From: Desulfuromonadaceae bacterium | GTDB taxonomy: Bacteria > Desulfobacterota > Desulfuromonadia > Geobacterales > Pseudopelobacteraceae | Assembly: GCA_028683855.1 (NCBI GenBank) | Contig: JAQUHA010000022.1 | Location: 1 to 64,000, forward strand | DNA: 64,000 nucleotides | Direction of reading: 5' to 3' | Position numbers and translations under genes: made by a program | The notes under the pieces: generated by a model | Told to the model about the DNA's origin: nothing | The model's input: only the letters and a program-made list of their open reading frames with translations | Databases searched by the model: none | Part shown: in pieces, positions 28,730-36,338 of the stretch | How positions within the stretch are numbered: position 1 is the first letter of the stretch | Layout of the letters: each line of letters opens with the position of its first letter

Positions 28730-30352
28730 TTATTTTTTCTCTTCAGCTTTGTTCACAACAGCCATTGCATCTCTTAACAACTTAACCCCTGCTTTTGATG
28801 CTGCAATTGACCCTGTAAGGCTTTCGCGTGCGAGATCAGGGTTGTGGAAACCGTCGGAGTTTTCAGCCGTCCAGTATTCCCAGAGCACATGAGCCTCTTC
28901 ATGTTTTTCGCGAGCCTGAGTCAGGACGCTTTCGACCACTCCAAGACGTTTGGCGGTTGCATAAGCATCAATTAACTCTCCAAGCCAGTATTCGGCTTTT
29001 CGCATCTTTCCTTTGCTGTAGCCCTGTATAGCCTCTATTTCATACAGCTTCTGCTCAACTGTAGATTTCGGATGGCAACCAAGACACGATTCCTTTATAT
29101 GATTTTTTGGGCGAATCACACCATGAGTAGAGAAGGTCTTGCCATTTTTAGCTTTCTGCTTTGGCATATGGCACTGGTGGCACTGAACACCAGCCTTATC
29201 ATGCACACTGCCGGAATAGGTTTCGGCTTCCGGATGCTGGAATTTTATCAACCTGGCTCCTGTAACTGTATGCTTGAAATCAAAGAAATCAAGTTCTTTG
29301 TAATGCGCCAGGAGCTGTGTTGCATTTTTTAACGGGAAGTGATTAGTGCGTTGGTCAGCGTAAACAACCTTGGCACCGTCACTCCACTGACTGCCACCGC
29401 CACAGTTATACTCAACATGGCACTGGGCACACATCATACGGGAGTCAGTTTTAGACATTAAACCTATTTTTCTGAACCCTCGGAAATCAACAACTTTCAG
29501 ATCAGTCTTTCCGTTTTTAGAGAATATATTTGCAGTTGGATCCTTTTCGACCGCCTGAATCAGCCCATCGCGCACGACACGTGGCTGAGTGCCATGAGGA
29601 TCGTGACAATGAATGCAACCTACCGGATTATTTGTATCCTTGGCAACATCGACAACATTTGAAGTCCTGTCCCATTTAGCCTTGGGGTCTTTGTCACCCA
29701 TGAATTTCCACTTTAAAATATGATCGGAGGTTTTGCACTGAATGCAGGTCGGATTTCCAGCCATTGCCGACTCCTTCAGCTTAAAATCTTTTCCGTTGTC
29801 TTTCAGGACATCCCAGGTTTTACCTGACTTATCAATCCCCTTCCAGCCTTCCTTGAACTGGAAACGACCACCCTGAAAACGATCAACTGCAAACTGGTCT
29901 ATAACCATAAAAGCATGACCTCGCGGTTCGTTATGCTCAAAAGTAAATCCGTAGGGCTCCAAAAGCTTGTCCTGCATCGGAGAACGACCGGTCGGCATGC
30001 CTTTCTCCCTTCGGGCACTTGCTTCGTAGCTTGTTTTGTAAAAGCTGTCGTACTGCTCTTTGTGGCATTTTCCACATAGAGCTTGATCTATAAGTGTTAC
30101 AGGCTTGTTTCTCTCAGGGTCTTCTACATGAGCATCCAGCTTGTCATGACAACTTTTGCAGGAAAGTTTTGCGTGCTTAGACCCCTCCTTCATGGCTTTG
30201 ATCTCGTCGTGACAGTCGTAACATTTTGCTCGACCATCATTGGCTACTTTGGTAGCCGGTTTGTTGACCGCTGTAGTTATGGCGGGAAGAGACAGTAGCA
30301 CTCCGGTTAAGCCTGTTACTACAGCCACAATAGCCAGTTTACTCTTTTGCAT
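28730..30352 (-). CDS. Octaheme ammonia-forming cytochrome c nitrite reductase (ONR type)
   Basis: 540 residues with an N-terminal signal (hydrophobic residues 7-27). Eight heme motifs occur in order: CYDCH, CKSCH, CGKCH, CIQCK, CIHCH, CAQCH, CHQCH, CLGCH. The fourth has Lys in place of His, the catalytic-heme mark shared with NrfA; three extra N-terminal hemes before it define the octaheme (TvNiR-like) group. After CAQCH comes EYNCGGG, which carries the YxC pair that is cross-linked in the Thioalkalivibrio enzyme. It would reduce nitrite, and perhaps hydroxylamine or sulfite, in the periplasm. No NrfH-type quinol oxidase gene is adjacent. Confidence 0.9.
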   Translation of the reverse strand: MQKSKLAIVAVVTGLTGVLLSLPAITTAVNKPATKVANDGRAKCYDCHDEIKAMKEGSKHAKLSCKSCHDKLDAHVEDPERNKPVTLIDQALCGKCHKEQYDSFYKTSYEASARREKGMPTGRSPMQDKLLEPYGFTFEHNEPRGHAFMVIDQFAVDRFQGGRFQFKEGWKGIDKSGKTWDVLKDNGKDFKLKESAMAGNPTCIQCKTSDHILKWKFMGDKDPKAKWDRTSNVVDVAKDTNNPVGCIHCHDPHGTQPRVVRDGLIQAVEKDPTANIFSKNGKTDLKVVDFRGFRKIGLMSKTDSRMMCAQCHVEYNCGGGSQWSDGAKVVYADQRTNHFPLKNATQLLAHYKELDFFDFKHTVTGARLIKFQHPEAETYSGSVHDKAGVQCHQCHMPKQKAKNGKTFSTHGVIRPKNHIKESCLGCHPKSTVEQKLYEIEAIQGYSKGKMRKAEYWLGELIDAYATAKRLGVVESVLTQAREKHEEAHVLWEYWTAENSDGFHNPDLARESLTGSIAASKAGVKLLRDAMAVVNKAEEKK

Positions 30353-30628
30353 GGTGATTCTCCTTTCACAGGTGATGTTAACAAGCGATGAGTGGGTTAA
30401 AAACTTAATTTTTCAGATACCAACCATTTGAGTCTATGACGCAATACACTGTTGTCAACTCTGTACGCGCAATAAATCCCACAAATAACCGTTGAATAAT
30501 TTGACCAATGTCAAATATCTCTTCTATATATGTTTCTGAATGTATTTCGCTTTTTTACATTGACATTTTGTTTCAATACGCTAAAGTGGACATAAATAGT
30601 CTTTTTTGATTTTAAGGAGGTTACGCTT

Positions 30629-31090
30629 ATGGCGCTCGAAGGTAGAATTGCTCCGGCATTTACGCTGGATGGGAGTGATGGTAAAAAACACTCCCTAAGT
30701 GATTACAAAGGTAAAACCGTTGTTATTTACTTTTACCCTAAAGACAACACGCCCGGTTGCACGAAAGAGGCGTGCGGATTCAGAGACAATTACAAGGAGC
30801 TTGCAGACCTGGGAGTTGTGATTTTCGGAGTCAGTAAAGACAGCCTGGCGGCACATAATAAATTCGTAACTAACTACAGCCTCCCTTTCCTGCTGTTAAC
30901 AGACCCAGACCAAACCATGATGCAGCTTTATGAAGCGTACGGCGAGAAGGTAATGTATGGAAAGAAGTCACTTGGAACCATTCGCTCCACAGTCGTAGTA
31001 AGCCCTGATGGAATAGTTCAGAAACAGTGGGCAAAGGTTGCCAAAGCCGAACAGCATCCGGCTCAGGTGCTGGCGTATCTAAGGGGATAA
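30629..31090 (+). CDS. bcp: Thioredoxin-dependent peroxiredoxin, Bcp/PrxQ type
   Basis: 153 residues: FYPKDNTPGCTKEACGFRDN carries the peroxidatic Cys and the resolving Cys five residues later, typical of atypical 2-Cys Bcp proteins. It reduces hydroperoxides in the cytoplasm using thioredoxin. AAGGAGG precedes the ATG. It is divergent from the nitrite reductase. Confidence 0.95.
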   Translation: MALEGRIAPAFTLDGSDGKKHSLSDYKGKTVVIYFYPKDNTPGCTKEACGFRDNYKELADLGVVIFGVSKDSLAAHNKFVTNYSLPFLLLTDPDQTMMQLYEAYGEKVMYGKKSLGTIRSTVVVSPDGIVQKQWAKVAKAEQHPAQVLAYLRG

Positions 31091-31326
31091 AACCAACCCA
31101 ACTGTGAGAAAAGCGTGAAACCTGTAAGCCACCTTGACTACAGCGTGAGTTGCTACAGGAAACTAACAACAGCTGTTTTTCTTGGCGCTTATGGATGTAC
31201 ATATTACTATTGACGCAGAACTTCTCAAGCAGTAACATCGCCAGCGGGTTATTCGCAGCGATTATCGTTACCTATCTGTGTAAATGCCCAGCAACATTTA
31301 AAATTATTTATGGAGGTATAGTTTAA

Positions 31327-31779
31327 ATGGAATTTGTAACACTTGAAGAAGTAATAAAGTTTGCGGTTGAAAGAGAAGAGACCGCCTATAACCTCTACAA
31401 AAGAGCTGCAGAGCTTTCAACAAATATCGCTTCAAAGAAAATGTTTGAGGAGCTTGCAAAGGAAGAGGCTACCCATAAGGATGTTTTTATAAAGATTGAT
31501 GAGGACAAGGCTGAAAGTCATAAACTATGTACTTTACCGGAGTCAAGCATTGCAAAGTACCTGGTTGAGGTTTCTTTCCGCCCTGACATGAACTATAGCC
31601 AGATAATTTCCAGCGCGCTGAAAACTGAAGAGAATGCATACCAGCTCTATAAAGCCGCCGCAGGGATGACTGACGACCCTAAACTGCAGAAGATATTGAT
31701 GAATTTCGCTGATGTAGAACTTGGACATCGCCGTAGACTTGAGGCTATCTATGACGAACGTGTCCTGACAGAAGGGTAA
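31327..31779 (+). CDS. Ferritin-like/rubrerythrin-type di-iron protein
   Basis: 150 residues, four-helix bundle with two repeats of the di-iron pattern: EREETAYNLYKRAAEL + AKEEATHKDVF, and TEENAYQLYKAAAGM + ADVELGHRRRL. There is no C-terminal rubredoxin domain, so it is an erythrin-like protein rather than full rubrerythrin. It probably takes part in iron handling or peroxide removal. GGAGG lies before the ATG. An Nramp metal transporter follows after a terminator. Confidence 0.88.
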   Translation: MEFVTLEEVIKFAVEREETAYNLYKRAAELSTNIASKKMFEELAKEEATHKDVFIKIDEDKAESHKLCTLPESSIAKYLVEVSFRPDMNYSQIISSALKTEENAYQLYKAAAGMTDDPKLQKILMNFADVELGHRRRLEAIYDERVLTEG

Positions 31780-31810
31780 ACGACTTATTTGAACGACTGT
31801 ATTAAATATA

Positions 31811-31844
31811 GCGCACTCTGTCACGTTACGGAGTGCGCTTTTTT
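31811..31844 (+). terminator. Intrinsic terminator of the ferritin-like gene
   Basis: GCGCACTC and GAGTGCGC form a perfect stem with a 12-base loop, followed by TTTTTT. Confidence 0.9.
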
Positions 31845-31924
31845 ATTCTGCAGTCGCCGGACACCACAAAAGATCATCTATCTGTTTAAACTGGCTGATC
31901 ATAAGAAAGCTGTGATTAAACAAT

Positions 31925-33178
31925 ATGTCAAAACTCTCCCACATAGGTAAACAGGCTTCGCGGTTGGCTTCACTGGAGATATTCCGCTATATAGGTCCAG
32001 GCTTCTTTGTCACTGTAGGGTTCATAGATCCGGGCAACTGGGTAACAAACGTAGCCGCCGGGTCGCAATTTGGATATCAACTGTTATGGGTCGTCACTCT
32101 CTCCACTCTTATGCTGATCGTTCTCCAGCACAATGCCGCTCATCTCGGAATTGTCACCGGACTCTGCCTTTCTGAAGCAGCCTCTACCTATTTTAATAAA
32201 TGGCTGAAATTCCTTATGCTCGGTAGCGCAATGCTGGCCTGCATTTCAACAGCTCTCGCCGAGCTTCTTGGTGGTGCAATAGGACTGCAAATGCTAACCA
32301 GGCTCCCGTTGCCGGCAGGAGCTGTTATGTCTGGAGCATTTGCAATATATATGCTCTTTTCCAAAAACTATAAACGGCTTGAAAAATGGATAATGGGCTT
32401 TGTATCTCTCATCGGACTGGCATTTCTTTTTGAATTAACGATTGCAAAGCTCTCATGGGGTGCTGCAATGAAGGGATGGGTGACCCCAGACGTACCAATT
32501 GGCGCTTTACCTGTAATAGTCGGTGTTCTCGGAGCAGTCGTAATGCCGCACAATATTTTTCTGCATTCAGAGGTAATACAGAGCAGACAGGTGCATGAGC
32601 AGGGGGATGATGCTATACGCAAGGGGCTGAAGTACGAATTTCTGGATACACTTGCAGGGATGGGAGCAGGCTGGGCTATAAATAGCGCGATGATAATAAT
32701 GGCTGCTGCCGTTTTTTACACGAGGGGGATACAGGTAAACGATCTGCCACAGGTAACAGCAACACTTACACCTGTTTTCGGTAATCTTTCAGCAACTGTT
32801 TTTGCTCTGGGACTTATTTTTGCCGGCCTTGCCTCCTCAGTTACCGCTGCTATGGCTGGAGGGAGCATATTTGCGGGTATTTACCGTGAACCATTTGATA
32901 TTGCAGACATTCATTCGCGAATCGGAGTCCTTGCCACCGTTCTTGGAGGGGTTCTGATTATTTTGCTGCTAAAAGATCCGTTTAAAGGGATTCTCTGGAG
33001 TCAGGTGGCTCTCTCTCTTCAACTACCGTTTACAGTTATTCCGATGATATGGCTTACCTCTTCAAAGAGAGTGATGGGGGAGTATGCTAATAAGCCGTAC
33101 GGCGCTGCACTTCTCTGGCTGGTTGGAATAATTGTAATCGCCTTGAACCTGGCGCTTCTGATTGACATGGCGTCTTAA
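31925..33178 (+). CDS. Nramp-family divalent metal transporter
   Basis: 417 residues with about 11 membrane helices. The metal-binding TM1 motif appears as FIDPGNW and TM6 as VVMPHNIFLHSEV, both signature motifs. It imports Mn2+ or Fe2+ with protons. The ferritin-like protein upstream suits a metal role, but a terminator separates the two genes. Confidence 0.93.
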   Translation: MSKLSHIGKQASRLASLEIFRYIGPGFFVTVGFIDPGNWVTNVAAGSQFGYQLLWVVTLSTLMLIVLQHNAAHLGIVTGLCLSEAASTYFNKWLKFLMLGSAMLACISTALAELLGGAIGLQMLTRLPLPAGAVMSGAFAIYMLFSKNYKRLEKWIMGFVSLIGLAFLFELTIAKLSWGAAMKGWVTPDVPIGALPVIVGVLGAVVMPHNIFLHSEVIQSRQVHEQGDDAIRKGLKYEFLDTLAGMGAGWAINSAMIIMAAAVFYTRGIQVNDLPQVTATLTPVFGNLSATVFALGLIFAGLASSVTAAMAGGSIFAGIYREPFDIADIHSRIGVLATVLGGVLIILLLKDPFKGILWSQVALSLQLPFTVIPMIWLTSSKRVMGEYANKPYGAALLWLVGIIVIALNLALLIDMAS

Positions 33179-33269
33179 TTATTGATTGGCAAAAACGGGA
33201 ACAAATCCATCTTGCCTGAGCAACTCTATTCTGTTATTTTTCAGCAGCTGACACAGAAGGTTGACTGAT

Positions 33270-34052
33270 ATGAAAATTACAATTTTGGGGAGCGGCACGT
33301 CAACCGGAGTGCCAATGGTAGGCTGCAGCTGCGATATATGCAGATCTGCAGACCAGCGGGACAAACGGACAAGAGCATCTCTGCTGATTGAGTATGACAA
33401 CCACACCGTATTAGTCGACACCTCATCTGATCTGAGACAGCAGGCGCTCCGCGAAGATATCCGGCGGGTTGATGCCGTGCTTTTCACTCATGCTCACGCT
33501 GATCATGTCAACGGCATAGACGATCTTCGTGGATTTCATTTTATCCATAAAGAGATTATCCCCTGCTATGCCGAGAAAAGCACCCTTGACACATTAAAAA
33601 GATGCTTCAGCTATATATTCAACCAGCATGACGGTTCCGGCTATACGCCTCTGCTTGCAGCCAATGAAATAGTCGCCCCATTTAAACTTTTTGGTCAGTC
33701 AGTTGTCCCCATTCCGCTTGAGCATGGCAGAACTTTTTCAACTGGATATCGGATCGGGGATTTTGCTTACCTGACTGACTGCAGTGCCATTTCAGAGCAA
33801 TCAATCACACTGCTTGCCGGTGTGAAGGTCTTGATTATCGACGGGCTCAGATGGGCGGAGCATCCGTTTCACTTCAACATTTCTGGTGCAATTGCTGCAA
33901 TAAGGGGGCTGAATGTTCAGCGTACCATTCTAACCCACCTTACCCATCAGATAGCGCATTCTGAAGAAAACAAACTGCCGGTTGGCGTAGAATTGGCTTA
34001 CGACGGCATGAAGATTGATCTGTTTAACTGCAAGGAGAAGATAGATGCATAA
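33270..34052 (+). CDS. MBL-fold metallo-hydrolase, PhnP-like
   Basis: 260 residues. GSGTSTGVPMVGCSCDIC matches PhnP-type phosphodiesterases, whose Cys residues bind a structural zinc; the metal site is FTHAHADHVNG, with later HG and TDCS segments. PhnP cleaves cyclic ribose phosphates; here no phn genes are near, so the substrate is open. AGAAGG precedes the ATG at 33270. It overlaps the next gene by eight bases. Confidence 0.88.
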   Translation: MKITILGSGTSTGVPMVGCSCDICRSADQRDKRTRASLLIEYDNHTVLVDTSSDLRQQALREDIRRVDAVLFTHAHADHVNGIDDLRGFHFIHKEIIPCYAEKSTLDTLKRCFSYIFNQHDGSGYTPLLAANEIVAPFKLFGQSVVPIPLEHGRTFSTGYRIGDFAYLTDCSAISEQSITLLAGVKVLIIDGLRWAEHPFHFNISGAIAAIRGLNVQRTILTHLTHQIAHSEENKLPVGVELAYDGMKIDLFNCKEKIDA

Positions 34053-35883
34053 GGACATTCGGCTGCACGGCATGATGGGGGAGCAGACAGAGTATTTTGT
34101 CATGGTAGCCGGCAACGATGCCTACCAGCACTATTTTTTCAACATAGTTCAGGAAGAGGATCAACTCCGTATTTTTTCCCCTGGGAACGAGATGATAATC
34201 TCACCGGACGGGATAACTTATCAAGGCAACGGCGGCAGCTTTTGCGAATATATGTTCGGAGTAGACCAGCCTTCGTCAGACCTCTCAAAGCCTGAAATAA
34301 TAAATCGACTCGTTATGTATGGAGCACGCTCAGATGAAGACGGAGCAGTAAGATTTAGTGACCGTACATCCGGCACGGACAGTTTTGACAACATATTCTT
34401 TGAAGGAAATGCCGTCTGCAACTACTTCTATTTTGTACATTCAAACCTGCTCTCGCGCAAATTGAAAAACCAGCAGGAAGAGCTTGTGAAACGCCTCGGC
34501 AAATGCATAAAACGCTCAGAAGCCGTCGGAGACGAACGCGACGACATTCTTATTTCAGAGTTATACCCCTTACTTAATGACGAATCATCACAACTATTTG
34601 TAGTAAAGCTCATAAACCGTTATCACAGGGAGTACAGAGATCTGTTCCGCAGCTTCTATTTCAGAAACAAAAAGATTTCTGACGAGGACTTCGGAAAGCT
34701 TGTCTCTCTTGCTGCAACGTACAAAATCGACCGTTACCAACAGGAACGGATAAGAATTGACGCGATGTACCGCAGTCCATCTAACAAACGCATAGTTGAC
34801 GAATACCGGAATATCCTGCTGGCGTGTAATGCAAAGGGCGAAATCAGCAACCTTGACAATGCGCGACTGACAAGGCTGAAGACCCTCTCTGTCAGGAACA
34901 AAATTCCGGGCGCACTCTTTTATACGCTCGACGATATGCTCAAAAAGGGGCGTAACCTGAAAAAAAATCAGGAACATGATTATGTAGCCTCAACCCGCGA
35001 AATACTGGAAGGTATTTTTTTCAGGGAGATACAGATCGAGAGCCGTATCGACAGAGAGGATATGCTTAAGCTTATAAAAGCCAAGAAAAAGGCTATGGAG
35101 AATAGAGACCACTCATTCGACCAGCTTATGCTTGATGCCAGCAAGGAGTGTGATGAAAAAATTCGTGATGGTGCAGACTCTTTATTGCTGGATGGTTTTT
35201 CATATGTAATCACCTATCTCGACCGTTTTGATACGGTCTCAAATCTTATAAGTCAGTTGGCTTTCATGGAAAATGTAAAGGTCAACGAAGAGATGCTGCG
35301 TGGTCTACTGGAACACAAGGCAGCATTTGACAATCTGCATGAGGACTGTTTTCAAGACCTTTTTATCCGCGAACTCTTTACCAACGCCTATCTGGGAAGC
35401 TTTGGCCGCAGCAAAGTAAAAACGCTTATGGATGGATTAATCGCAATAGAGGCGAGAAAATCATCAATCGAAGATCTCTACAACCGACTAACGGAGATTG
35501 ACCAGGAAGAGCGAATCGCAATAGTTCTTCTCGAGCACGTCCGCGATCGTATCAGAAATTTCTACTCCAGATTCACTACAAAAGCCGATCAGGAGGCTCT
35601 GAGAAGGGAAGTAATTGAAGAACTTAAAACTAAAAAGCGTATAAGCTCTGACATTCCGGACCATCTCTTTACAGAGACCATATTTACCATAAAGAAAGAG
35701 GCTATGTACCTTCACTCTCTGCTTCCGCAGATAATTGCGGAACGTAACGTAGGTTTGCGAGAGGATTTTCTTGAGAACTCCGGCCTGGATCGTTTCTATG
35801 TTGAAGAGTTGGAAAGAGAATATTATGAGAAGAACGGACTTGACATTGAAGAGCTGTATCAGATCAGAAAGGGGCTGAGTTGA
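34045..35883 (+). CDS. Large conserved hypothetical protein (possibly TIGR04442 family)
   Basis: 612 residues without signal peptide or membrane segment. The first 110 residues are beta-rich (EYFVMVAGNDAYQHYFFNI, SPDGITYQGNG); the rest is highly helical and charged, with many EE/KR heptad-like stretches. No catalytic motif is recognised. I recall a Geobacter-restricted family of this size named TIGR04442, and the beginning fits, but I could not check. It is coupled to the MBL hydrolase by overlap and followed by FlgM-like and sigma-54 activator genes, suggesting a regulatory or scaffolding role. Confidence 0.7.
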   Translation: MHKDIRLHGMMGEQTEYFVMVAGNDAYQHYFFNIVQEEDQLRIFSPGNEMIISPDGITYQGNGGSFCEYMFGVDQPSSDLSKPEIINRLVMYGARSDEDGAVRFSDRTSGTDSFDNIFFEGNAVCNYFYFVHSNLLSRKLKNQQEELVKRLGKCIKRSEAVGDERDDILISELYPLLNDESSQLFVVKLINRYHREYRDLFRSFYFRNKKISDEDFGKLVSLAATYKIDRYQQERIRIDAMYRSPSNKRIVDEYRNILLACNAKGEISNLDNARLTRLKTLSVRNKIPGALFYTLDDMLKKGRNLKKNQEHDYVASTREILEGIFFREIQIESRIDREDMLKLIKAKKKAMENRDHSFDQLMLDASKECDEKIRDGADSLLLDGFSYVITYLDRFDTVSNLISQLAFMENVKVNEEMLRGLLEHKAAFDNLHEDCFQDLFIRELFTNAYLGSFGRSKVKTLMDGLIAIEARKSSIEDLYNRLTEIDQEERIAIVLLEHVRDRIRNFYSRFTTKADQEALRREVIEELKTKKRISSDIPDHLFTETIFTIKKEAMYLHSLLPQIIAERNVGLREDFLENSGLDRFYVEELEREYYEKNGLDIEELYQIRKGLS

Positions 35884-35962
35884 AGTTGTACTAAAGTTTT
35901 AACAGCACTCTGCCGATACCCCTAACAGTACGATGACGCATCTCAGCAAAGTGGAGTCCATT

Positions 35963-36235
35963 ATGAAAATAGATGATCGCGTTTCAAGCTATATGGCTCT
36001 ATTGAACAGTGAAACGACAAAACCTGCCAGACAACCTCTGAATGCACCGGCAGATCAGGCTGAAACCGGCGGTGCAACAGTAGCTGTTGATCTTTCAGAG
36101 AGTGCTATACAGCTTGCCGATGATGAAGCGAGACGCCTGCGCCTTGACAGCATTCGTCAGCAACTGACCGAAGGCTCATACAACATCAGTGGTAAAGATG
36201 TTGCGAATAAGATACTGAGCGTACTGAAAGGCTGA
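35963..36235 (+). CDS. FlgM-like anti-sigma factor family protein
   Basis: 90 residues: disordered N-terminus, VAVDLSESAIQLADDEARRL, then RLDSIRQQLTEGSYNISGKD and AXKIL-type end (VANKILSVLKG), the FlgM C-terminal sigma-28-binding pattern. FlgM holds sigma-28 inactive until the flagellar hook is complete. No flagellar gene is near, and it lies between a hypothetical gene and a sigma-54 activator. GTGGAG supports the ATG at 35963; an ATG at 35933 is in frame. Confidence 0.78.
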   Translation: MKIDDRVSSYMALLNSETTKPARQPLNAPADQAETGGATVAVDLSESAIQLADDEARRLRLDSIRQQLTEGSYNISGKDVANKILSVLKG

Positions 36236-36338
36236 ACATACCTTTTCCCTCTTGACCTCCCCCGCTTCACAAGATACATTCCTGCTGTGTTAATTTTGTA
36301 CTCACAAAAGCAACACAAAAAACAGAGCAGGAGAACTG

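Noticed and set aside
31091..31326. Possible small RNA or gene between bcp and the ferritin-like gene
   Set aside because: Only weak inverted repeats and no coding signs; nothing that can be supported.
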